The notes under the pieces were generated by a model that made no database searches, was not told the origin of the DNA, and saw nothing but the letters and a program-made list of their open reading frames with translations. Positions 1 through 5,553 of a stretch of 5,553 nucleotides of DNA are shown in pieces. A program made the position numbers and the translations under genes. Position 1 is the first letter of the stretch, and every line of letters begins with the position of its first letter. This DNA comes from Microcaldota archaeon (GTDB lineage Archaea; Micrarchaeota; Micrarchaeia; Micrarchaeales; CABMGC01). The stretch lies in contig JAJZKH010000056.1 of assembly GCA_021850955.1 (NCBI GenBank), forward strand, positions 1 through 5,553, given 5' to 3'.

Positions 1-33
1 AGACCGGCGCTTTAACCGCTCAGCCAACCCAGC
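1..33 (-). tRNA. tRNA-Ser or tRNA-Leu (type II), 5' part only, truncated by window edge
   Basis: Read on the minus strand from 33 down to 1, the sequence folds as the first 33 nt of a tRNA. It gives acceptor strand GCTGGGT, T8, G9, D stem GCTG with an 8-nt loop containing the G18-G19 pair and A14/A21, returning strand AAGC, G26, then 5' anticodon strand CCGGT and C32-T33. The D-stem pairs G10-C25, C11-G24 and T12-A23 form, and 13/22 is the G-A mismatch usual in class II tRNAs. The TGGCTGAGCGGTTA block is characteristic of tRNA-Ser/Leu. The CCGGTCT strand before the anticodon recalls many tRNA-Ser genes, so Ser is slightly favoured. The anticodon, variable arm and 3' half lie beyond the edge, so identity cannot be fixed. 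The 5' end faces the glycosyltransferase genes. Confidence 0.78.
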
Positions 34-70
34 TTTTCACTTTTTTATATGAATTTTCTAGTTATTATTG

Positions 71-80
71 CTTTAAATTT
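71..80 (+). promoter_or_regulatory. TATA box for the GT4 operon (leaderless promoter)
   Basis: An AT-rich TTTAAATTT core lies in the tRNA-GT4 spacer. The first T of TTTAAA (72) is 30 nt before the GTG start at 102. In archaea the TATA centre sits about 26-27 nt before the transcription start, so the mRNA should begin at or within a base or two of the GTG. The same 30-nt spacing is found before the sulfatase-like gene. No GGAGG or GGTGA-like motif lies between box and start. The TTTAAA core is itself symmetrical and could also drive the divergent tRNA, which would then carry a roughly 14-nt leader; that part is speculative. Confidence 0.6.
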
Positions 81-101
81 TACTCTTGCTATTAAAATAT
101 C

Positions 102-1121
102 GTGGAAGTAACACTTATAGCAGAGACTTTGGACCCAAGCAGAGGGGGCATACCAAGGTATAACTACGAGATAAGTAAGATAAAAAACATAAAAAACGTT
201 ATAGATTTTTCAAGAACATTTAAATCAGGGAGAGTATTAGACGGATGGCTAAACTACTCCTACAAAAGGAAAAGAGTAATTGAAAGAAATTCGGCTAGCC
301 TAGGAAAAATACTACATTTTACACAGCCAGAATCATTTGTTGAAACTAAAGAAACTAATAAAAAGAAAATAATTACAACAGTACATGATTTAGGACTTTT
401 CAAAGCGAAGAATTTCATTAATCAAGGATATGGTGAAGGATTTAATCTATTCTATAAAAAAAAGTTTATAACTGCAATAGAAAGATCGAATAAAATAATC
501 GTGAATAGTACACAGACAAGAGACGAATTGGTTGATATACTTGGAGTAACTCCTGAGAGGATATTATTAAATCCTCTTGGCGTAGACAATAAATTCAAAA
601 AAATTGAGACTAAAAAAGAAGGGATTATAGGGTATTTTGGTAGCATGACCAAAAGAAAAAGGGTAGACAAATTAATTGAGGATTTTATAGCTTCTGCCAT
701 AAACGCAAAGTTTAAACTTGTTATATACGGAGATGGTTCAAAAAATAACTTGTTACTAAAAAAGAAGTATGAAAAATTCGGAAGCGTTATATTCAAAGAA
801 AGTATTAAAGAGGAAGAACTTGTTAAGGTTATAAACTCTTTTGATTATTTCTTTTATCCAACACTTTATGAGGGGTTTGGACTATCATTGGTAGAATGCA
901 TAGCATGTGGTGTCCCATCTTTTATATACAAAGACACAATAATACCCGAAGAAGTAAGAAAATACGCATTGGAAGCCGAAAGTATAGATGATATAGAGAA
1001 CTACGAAAGAAATAAGATAGAAAAGGACTTTGCAGAAAGATCCAACAAAATTAAAAAAGAATTCTCTTGGGAAAATAACAAAGACAATCTTGTAGCGGAG
1101 TATAAAAACTTGATTGGTTAA
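102..1121 (+). CDS. Glycosyltransferase family 4 (GT-B fold)
   Basis: A 339-aa protein with the look of a retaining GT4 enzyme, which moves a sugar from a nucleotide-sugar donor to a lipid- or glycan-linked acceptor in the cytoplasm. The N-terminal Rossmann domain (about 1-165) opens with a hydrophobic strand and a Gly-rich SRGGIPRY turn (13-20). It also has TTVHDLGLF (92-100) and IIVNSTQTRDEL (132-143), which leads into NPLGVD (157-162), the usual linker. The C-terminal domain starts at GIIGYFGSMTKRKR (174-187), the donor-phosphate loop. It carries the E-x7-E signature E257/E265 in YEGFGLSLVEC. No signal peptide or membrane span is visible. The start is GTG 102: an in-frame TAA sits at 93-95, there is no other start between, and the next Met is residue 182. 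It is first gene of a two-gene operon. Acceptor and sugar are unknown. Confidence 0.9.
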   Translation: MEVTLIAETLDPSRGGIPRYNYEISKIKNIKNVIDFSRTFKSGRVLDGWLNYSYKRKRVIERNSASLGKILHFTQPESFVETKETNKKKIITTVHDLGLFKAKNFINQGYGEGFNLFYKKKFITAIERSNKIIVNSTQTRDELVDILGVTPERILLNPLGVDNKFKKIETKKEGIIGYFGSMTKRKRVDKLIEDFIASAINAKFKLVIYGDGSKNNLLLKKKYEKFGSVIFKESIKEEELVKVINSFDYFFYPTLYEGFGLSLVECIACGVPSFIYKDTIIPEEVRKYALEAESIDDIENYERNKIEKDFAERSNKIKKEFSWENNKDNLVAEYKNLIG

Positions 1122-1122
1122 T

Positions 1123-2256
1123 ATGCAAAAAACTATATGTATAATTGATACCCAGTTATATTCGATCAACGGTGGAGGTCAAGTTTTTGTAAGATCATTA
1201 ATAGATGGCCTACAAAAAAATTACAAAATAATTTATATTGGTGACAGTAATGAATTTTTGGATTGCAGCAATGTAAAAACTATAAAGCCATTCAAGGAGT
1301 TTGTATATAGACTTAGAATAAACAAAATGCATACACTTGCTAAAGGAATAGAAAAATTGTGCTTTAGACTGCCTACACTAAGTAAATTAATACTAAACAG
1401 AATAAAATTGAATTCAAACATATTAATAAGCAACAGTACTTCAGATTACTTAGCATTAAAAAGTAATTTAGGTATCAACTACGAAGCCGCAATTGTAGTA
1501 AAACATCACCCTTACTATAAACTAAATCGGAAGTATCCTGGTTACATTATCAAAAATCATAAATTTTTAATATTTGTAGAAAACCATGAAGAACAAAAAA
1601 AATTGAGTAAATACTACGGTAGAAATGTGATCGTTGTATACCCTCCTGTAAAAATCAAGGAAAAATACAACAAAAATAATGTATCTAAAAGCTTATCAAA
1701 AAAGATAGAAGGAAAAAAGGTTATATTAAGCATAGGAAGGCTAAGCGAAAATCAGAAAAAATTTTCAATAGCTATATCAGCAATGAACGAATTAGCCAAA
1801 GCTGGAGAAGACTTTCTTTATATTATAGTAGGGGAAGGTCCTGATAAAGAAAAATATCAAAAGATGATAAATAAATTACAGCTACAGAAAAGAATATTAC
1901 TTACAGGATTCATAAATGAAGATGAGAAATCTTTTCTTCTAAGAAATTCTAAAGTAGTGTTAGTTGTTTCCGATAGAGAAACTTTTGGCTTAAGCATGGC
2001 TGAAGCGCTGAGATTTGGTGTACCAGTTATTTCTACTAGAACGAGCGGATCGCTTGACTTTATAAGAAACGAAAAGAATGGGTTTTTGGTTAATAATGAT
2101 GAAAAAGAAATAGCTAAAAAAATACAGTATATTTTAAAATTAAACCAGAGCAGATACATTGAGATTAAAAAAAATTCGAAACAATCATCCAGCAAATTAA
2201 AACCAGAGATAACAATAAAAAATATAGAAAGTAAAATCGAAGACTTGCTGAAATAA
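1123..2256 (+). CDS. Glycosyltransferase family 4 (GT-B fold), second gene of operon
   Basis: A 377-aa GT4 protein from ATG 1123, one nucleotide after the previous stop codon, so it is probably cotranscribed and translationally coupled. A TTG at 1114 is in frame and would add three residues with an 8-nt overlap. ATG is preferred because MQKTICIIDTQ begins directly on the first beta strand. Domain 1 (about 1-175) has the Gly-rich SINGGGQVFV turn (14-23), followed by ISNST (103-107), KHHP (127-130) and VVYPPV (171-176). Domain 2 has ILSIGRLSENQKKF (201-214) with R206 and K212/K213 as candidate donor-phosphate contacts, VGEGPDKEKY (236-245), LTGFI (260-264) and the E-x7-E pair E286/E294 in RETFGLSMAEA. 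It is only distantly similar to its upstream neighbour, so it probably adds a different sugar. No membrane segment is seen. Acceptor unknown. Confidence 0.9.
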   Translation: MQKTICIIDTQLYSINGGGQVFVRSLIDGLQKNYKIIYIGDSNEFLDCSNVKTIKPFKEFVYRLRINKMHTLAKGIEKLCFRLPTLSKLILNRIKLNSNILISNSTSDYLALKSNLGINYEAAIVVKHHPYYKLNRKYPGYIIKNHKFLIFVENHEEQKKLSKYYGRNVIVVYPPVKIKEKYNKNNVSKSLSKKIEGKKVILSIGRLSENQKKFSIAISAMNELAKAGEDFLYIIVGEGPDKEKYQKMINKLQLQKRILLTGFINEDEKSFLLRNSKVVLVVSDRETFGLSMAEALRFGVPVISTRTSGSLDFIRNEKNGFLVNNDEKEIAKKIQYILKLNQSRYIEIKKNSKQSSSKLKPEITIKNIESKIEDLLK

Positions 2257-2285
2257 AGACCTAAATTATTAATTCCATTGTGATT

Positions 2286-3266
2286 TTAGCCATGAAGGTT
2301 TTGGTAAAATTTTGCGAAGTAATCAAGATTCTCATTGGAGGTAGAATCTGAATAAAAAAGAACCACATTTTTTGTCAGAAACCGTATCTTTTTTATGTTT
2401 AGCTCATAAAGCTTTTCTACTATTGAATTTAAGATTTTTATCGGCACATTGGTGAAATAAAGATCGAAACCAAAATCCGACGGAGTTATACCAATCTCCT
2501 TGGGATCAACAAAAATGACATTATCTAGCATGAAATGGGAATTTTGATAATTTGAGTAATTACAGACTTTTTTATTAGATAATTTCAAGTATACAAAAGC
2601 GAGGTTTATCAAAATTTTCCCCTTAATAGTATTAGCAATTAAATATTTTCTTGATGTTATTCCTTCTGAGATTATTCTATCTTTATAGTAATTAAATCCC
2701 CTGATAGCGTACTTAAGAAATCCTTTTGCATATCTAGTTTCCCGTTTTAAGACTATAGCATTCTTTGAATATAATGCGGGAACAAAATACACTTTTATTC
2801 CTTTGCTTATCGCTCTGGCTATAAGCTCTATGCCCTCTCCTTCATTTGAATCCATCCAATTCCCTATCTTTTCCATTGTAGCCCTACTACAAAACCCAGA
2901 TTGAGAGAAAAAGCTATTTTCTTCGTAATTTTTTATTGCATAGTAAATTATTTTTGAAAGAGAAACAGAGTAAACGGTGTCAAAATCAACGGTGAAAACA
3001 TACTTTCCCTTAGTGTTGTTGAATGCTATAGCCCTTCCCTTTCCTCTTGTGCACTTCTTTTGTATTACAGTTATATTTGGATATTTCTTTTGGTATTCTT
3101 TTAATATCTCATAAGTTCCATCGGTTGAATAATTGTCAACAATAACTATTTCGAAATTCTCTTTGAAATCATTGAATTGCCCTATTATTGAGTCTATTGA
3201 GTTTTTAATGTAAGCAGAATTATTATAAACAGTGCCGTATATACTTACTTGTAGATTCGTTACCAT
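2286..3266 (-). CDS. Glycosyltransferase family 2 (GT-A fold) with an unassigned C-terminal region
   Basis: A 326-aa protein starting MVTNLQVSIY. The GT-A domain has VSIYGTVYNNSAYI (7-20), then IVIVDNYSTDGT (40-51) with D44 and D49 for nucleotide binding. RGKGRAIAFNNTKGKY (74-89) precedes the metal-binding DxD D94-F-D96 in FTVDFDTVYS. SGFCSRATMEKIG (123-135) and a GIKVYFVPA strand (156-164) follow. From about residue 240 a separate beta-alpha pattern begins that I do not recognise. The frame also has an ATG at 3281, five codons earlier. I reject it because it lies only about 13 nt from the centre of the palindromic TATA box, whereas 3266 is 31 nt from that box, which suits leaderless transcription. 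No signal peptide or membrane span is apparent. It ends 29 bp from the convergent GT4 gene. Likely a cytoplasmic transferase in glycan assembly; sugar and acceptor unknown. Confidence 0.88.
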   Translation of the reverse strand: MVTNLQVSIYGTVYNNSAYIKNSIDSIIGQFNDFKENFEIVIVDNYSTDGTYEILKEYQKKYPNITVIQKKCTRGKGRAIAFNNTKGKYVFTVDFDTVYSVSLSKIIYYAIKNYEENSFFSQSGFCSRATMEKIGNWMDSNEGEGIELIARAISKGIKVYFVPALYSKNAIVLKRETRYAKGFLKYAIRGFNYYKDRIISEGITSRKYLIANTIKGKILINLAFVYLKLSNKKVCNYSNYQNSHFMLDNVIFVDPKEIGITPSDFGFDLYFTNVPIKILNSIVEKLYELNIKKIRFLTKNVVLFYSDSTSNENLDYFAKFYQNLHG

Positions 3267-3288
3267 AGAATAAATAATCATTAATCAC

Positions 3289-3300
3289 ATATTTAAATAT
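3289..3300. promoter_or_regulatory. Palindromic TATA box shared by divergent GT2 and sulfatase-like genes
   Basis: ATATTTAAATAT is a perfect 12-bp palindrome containing TTTAAATA on both strands. Its TTTAAA core starts 30 nt before the ATG at 3322 on the plus strand and 31 nt before the ATG at 3266 on the minus strand. Both distances put the expected transcription start at the start codon itself, with no room for a ribosome-binding site. Only 55 bp separate the two ATGs, and I see no second TATA box of comparable quality between them. The flanks differ: CAC lies upstream on the plus strand, and TGA lies upstream on the minus strand. A BRE asymmetry could therefore bias direction. Confidence 0.65.
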
Positions 3301-3321
3301 TCAAATATAATATGAACTCTA

Positions 3322-4650
3322 ATGAAGCCAAATATACTGTTTATAGTCTGTGATACTTTAAGGAAGGACGTATTAGAGCTTTATGGCGGAGAAGCGAAAA
3401 CCCCAAACCTAATGCGATTAGCAGAAGATTCTCAAGTTTATGAAAATGCAATAGCACCTTCACCATGGACATATCCTTCGCATGTTTCTATGTTTACCGG
3501 ACTTTACCTGAATGAGCATAAGGTGCATGAAACTACTGAAGTGAAATCATATAAAATAAACGAGTTTCACCAAGATCTGAAAACAGAATACTTGGCAGAA
3601 TATTTGAATACTATAGGATACACGACAGAAGGGCTTTCTGCAAACCCATTTGTTTCTGCCTTTTCCTTCTTTGACAGGGGATTTGATAGTTTTTACACAA
3701 TAGATCCCAGACCGGACACAAGAAAAACTAAGCTTATGGAAGAGGCAAAAACATTAGGGAACGGCCCAACAGAGATACTAAAGACATTGATTAAAAGAGG
3801 CAGATTTATCGATATAGTCCGCTACTTCAATTATCTTCAGCATATGAAAAAATTAGATAAACTTTATAATTATCCATTGGAAAAAGGAGCTTCTCTTTCA
3901 AACAAGCTTATAGAGAATGGAATATGGCGCTCAAAGTCATTCAAGTTCCTAAATCTCATGGAAATGCATGAATCATATGAAACTAACAGTCATAGTGACG
4001 AGATATTTAAAAACTTTGTAGGGATAAAAAAGATACCAAAAAAACGTGTTGAAAAACTCAAAAGAAAATATATATCAGCTGCAGAATACCTCGATGGAAA
4101 GATAGGAGATCTAATAAAAACAGTAAAAAATGAGGGGTTATACGATGATACAATGATAATAATAACCAGTGATCACGGACAAGCATTCAATGAACATGGG
4201 TACATGTACCACGAAATATTCCTATACGATGAAATAATTAGAGTACCATTAATTATAAAATACCCTAATAATAAAAAATTTGAAAAGAAACAAGGATACC
4301 AAAGTACAGTAAATCTATTCAAACTTATAAAATCAATTATAGAAGGAGGAGATGATTCGGTTTTAACAACTGAAACTGCGTTTTCTGAATCCTATGGCGC
4401 TGCTTTATCACTTCCAGATAGATTCAAAGACAGGATGGAGTACGTTAAAGAAAAATACGAAAAGGCTAGAAAATGCGTCTTTAAAGCTGGGTACAAATTA
4501 TCTGTTGAAGGCGATACTGGAAAGGTGGAAGAATTCACTTTTGAGGGTAAGAACATAGATCCAAAAGAGAACAATGACAAGTTTAAAGATTTGGTTAATG
4601 AGCTTGATATATTTAAAGGAAGCGAAAACTTTAAGCTTCCAAGTTATTAA
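3322..4650 (+). CDS. Sulfatase-like alkaline-phosphatase-superfamily enzyme with Thr at the nucleophile position
   Basis: A 442-aa protein of usual sulfatase-family length. NILFIVCDTLRKDVLELYG (4-22) supplies the first metal-binding Asp (D11; the usual second Asp is T12). SPWTYPSHVSMFTG (47-60) aligns with the sulfatase signature C/S-x-P-S-R-x3-x-T-G, but with T50 for Cys/Ser and H54 for Arg. LNLMEMHESY (210-219) and IITSDHGQAFNEHGYMYHE (280-298) give D284, H285 and nearby His metal or phosphate ligands, followed by VPLIIKYP (308-315). The tail YKLSVEG...EEFTF...DPKENN is the usual C-terminal strand region. Without a formylglycine-convertible residue it is unlikely to be a sulfatase. Thr is the nucleophile in related phosphatases, phosphodiesterases and phosphoglycerol/phosphoethanolamine transferases such as LtaS and EptA. 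No signal peptide or membrane anchor is seen. An in-frame TGA at 3313-3315 fixes ATG 3322. Likely hydrolyses or transfers a phosphoester in glycan metabolism; substrate unknown. Confidence 0.87.
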   Translation: MKPNILFIVCDTLRKDVLELYGGEAKTPNLMRLAEDSQVYENAIAPSPWTYPSHVSMFTGLYLNEHKVHETTEVKSYKINEFHQDLKTEYLAEYLNTIGYTTEGLSANPFVSAFSFFDRGFDSFYTIDPRPDTRKTKLMEEAKTLGNGPTEILKTLIKRGRFIDIVRYFNYLQHMKKLDKLYNYPLEKGASLSNKLIENGIWRSKSFKFLNLMEMHESYETNSHSDEIFKNFVGIKKIPKKRVEKLKRKYISAAEYLDGKIGDLIKTVKNEGLYDDTMIIITSDHGQAFNEHGYMYHEIFLYDEIIRVPLIIKYPNNKKFEKKQGYQSTVNLFKLIKSIIEGGDDSVLTTETAFSESYGAALSLPDRFKDRMEYVKEKYEKARKCVFKAGYKLSVEGDTGKVEEFTFEGKNIDPKENNDKFKDLVNELDIFKGSENFKLPSY

Positions 4651-4657
4651 GAAAGAT

Positions 4658-5553
4658 TTAATTTAGAAATCTCTTTATAGCGTAATCTTTATAGACAAAA
4701 AAGACTAAAATAAGAGTTAATCTCCTTAAAAAATACTTATTCCTCAGCAGTTTAAACCCATAAACTTTAAAAAAGTTTATTGTGTCTCTTATCAAACCTT
4801 TTTTGTCTCCTTTTAACATATCAAGCCTTGTTTGTGCCTGAAATATAACTGTGTCTAAAAAGAACATGGCAGAATCTGAATTGCTTTTTACTATTATCCC
4901 TTTTATAAATTTCAAAGAGGGTATATTTAGGTTTATCTCGCTTTCTATCGCTTTATTCGAATCATTTTGCTTTGAGATATTATTTCCATGTACTCTATAA
5001 AAAGTAAGTTTGTTATTGTCTATTAATACATTTGAATTATTAGCTAATGCTATAGAAAGCGAAAAACAATCCGGATTACCCCTTAGGTTTACGACTTCTT
5101 TTAAGTATTTTTGCATTAAGATCTTTTTTATTGCTATTGCACTCATACAAAACGCCGATGAATGTAAAATATTATATTTCTTGGTGTACTCATCTGCAGT
5201 AATTTTCAAAGCCTTTTCTTCCAATTTGACTGTGTTAATGAACTCTTTTTCTTTTGTTATATTGTTATGATAATACTCTATATCGGATGATTTTAGTAAT
5301 CCATAAACTCTAGAAAGCTTTCTATTATCAAATATATCATCATCATCTAAAAATACAAGCACTTCTCCATGACTTTTTTTAGTAGCTAGGTACAAGTATT
5401 CCCCAATTGTTGCCTGATTTTTCAGGATATTTATTATACCGTTATCCTTTATGTATCTGTCTATTTTAGCGTCTTTAAAGTTTTTAATGCAGATTATTTC
5501 ATATTTGTCTCTTTTCAGCGTCTGATTAACAGCAGACTGTAAAGCTTCTAATA
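4658..5553 (-). CDS. Glycosyltransferase family 2, N-terminus beyond window edge (partial)
   Basis: The reading frame is open from the stop at 4658-4660 to the window edge, giving 297 codons plus two bases with no true start. Counting from the edge, it begins inside the GT-A domain: LEALQSAVNQTL (1-12), YEIICIKNF (17-25), then GEVLVFLDDDD (62-72) with the metal-binding Asp cluster D69-D72. FCMSAIAIKK follows at about 134-143, NPDCFSLSIA at 159-168 and YRVHGNNIS at 185-193, a block typical of GT2 enzymes. A TTG at 5395 gives an apparent start, but it would cut off the nucleotide-binding half and is not the real one. Probably only some 5-20 residues are missing. The C-terminus (about 273-297) is basic with a short hydrophobic run, LTLILVFFV, perhaps a membrane-surface contact. 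It converges on the sulfatase-like gene with a 7-bp gap. Sugar and acceptor unknown. Confidence 0.88.
   Translation of the reverse strand, partial: LEALQSAVNQTLKRDKYEIICIKNFKDAKIDRYIKDNGIINILKNQATIGEYLYLATKKSHGEVLVFLDDDDIFDNRKLSRVYGLLKSSDIEYYHNNITKEKEFINTVKLEEKALKITADEYTKKYNILHSSAFCMSAIAIKKILMQKYLKEVVNLRGNPDCFSLSIALANNSNVLIDNNKLTFYRVHGNNISKQNDSNKAIESEINLNIPSLKFIKGIIVKSNSDSAMFFLDTVIFQAQTRLDMLKGDKKGLIRDTINFFKVYGFKLLRNKYFLRRLTLILVFFVYKDYAIKRFLN
4760..4780. repeat. Short perfect inverted repeat inside the partial GT2 gene
   Basis: ATAAACTTT (4760-4768) and AAAGTTTAT (4772-4780) are perfect 9-nt complements around a 3-nt AAA spacer. The repeat lies in the 3' part of the minus-strand GT2 gene, about 110 nt past the stop codon of the convergent plus-strand gene. 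A run of six T follows at 4799-4804 on the plus strand. It could fold in either transcript, but only two of nine pairs involve G or C counting one arm (one C and no G per arm), so stability is low. In such AT-rich coding DNA it may be chance. Confidence 0.3.

Noticed and set aside
42..49. TATAAAAA on the minus strand as promoter of the tRNA
   Set aside because: It is only 16 nt from the tRNA 5' end, too close for an archaeal TATA box to place transcription start at or before the tRNA.
1..101. tRNA as an integration site for a mobile island carrying the glycosyltransferases
   Set aside because: Integrases usually use the tRNA 3' end, which points away from these genes; no integrase, tRNA-fragment repeat or base-composition break is visible.
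452..796. Minus-strand open frame inside the first GT4 gene, and similar antisense frames at 885-1169, 1233-1433, 1857-2195 and 4392-4580, and plus-strand 5010-5270
   Set aside because: Each lies within a well-supported conserved enzyme gene; their Phe/Leu/Ile-rich or Ser-rich products are what antisense reading of AT-rich coding DNA gives, and none has a promoter of the type seen here.
2257..2285. Possible small RNA or terminator hairpin in the 29-bp convergent gap
   Set aside because: No stable stem and no T-run of five or more on either strand.
3267..3281. ATG at 3281 as start of the minus-strand GT2 gene
   Set aside because: It sits about 13 nt from the TATA centre, so it would lie upstream of the expected transcript start; ATG 3266 fits the 30-nt spacing and begins next to the first beta strand.
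3312..3353. ATG at 3312 upstream of the sulfatase-like gene
   Set aside because: It is in a different frame and gives only about 13 codons before TGA; it is also too close to the TATA box.
1..5553. CRISPR array, insertion sequence, toxin-antitoxin or phage-defence genes
   Set aside because: No regularly spaced repeats, no terminal inverted repeats with a transposase, and every protein gene is explained by a glycosyltransferase or phosphatase-fold family.

Overview
This 5.5-kb window looks archaeal. It is AT-rich, with heavy use of ATA for Ile and AGA for Arg. Genes that begin a transcription unit have a TTTAAA TATA-like core 30-31 nt before the start codon and no Shine-Dalgarno sequence, the pattern of leaderless archaeal mRNAs. 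The lineage cannot be named from this window; an AT-rich euryarchaeal, Thermoplasmata-like or DPANN genome would all fit.

Layout: (1) positions 1-33 hold the 5' third of a tRNA-Ser/Leu-type gene on the minus strand, cut by the window edge just before the anticodon. (2) A 68-bp spacer carries a promoter for a plus-strand operon of two GT4 (GT-B fold) glycosyltransferases, separated by one nucleotide. (3) A minus-strand GT2 (GT-A fold) glycosyltransferase converges on that operon with a 29-bp gap. (4) Head to head with it lies a plus-strand alkaline-phosphatase-superfamily gene of the 'sulfatase' type, with Thr where true sulfatases have the formylglycine Cys/Ser. The two genes appear to share one perfectly palindromic TATA box. 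(5) A second minus-strand GT2 gene converges on the sulfatase-like gene with a 7-bp gap and runs off the right edge. It is incomplete at its N-terminus, and the reading frame is open all the way to the edge.

Four glycosyltransferases plus a phosphatase/sulfatase-fold enzyme in five consecutive protein genes indicate a surface-glycan locus, for example building and modifying an S-layer N-glycan, a glycolipid or an exopolysaccharide. None of the five has a signal peptide or multi-span membrane region, so all probably act on the cytoplasmic side on nucleotide-sugar donors and lipid- or protein-linked acceptors. No oligosaccharyltransferase, flippase or sugar-nucleotide synthesis gene lies in the window, so the end product is unknown.

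The more interesting points are the promoter architecture, the Thr-for-Cys change in the sulfatase-like enzyme, and an unassigned C-terminal region in the first GT2 protein. I see no mobile element, CRISPR array or defence system.
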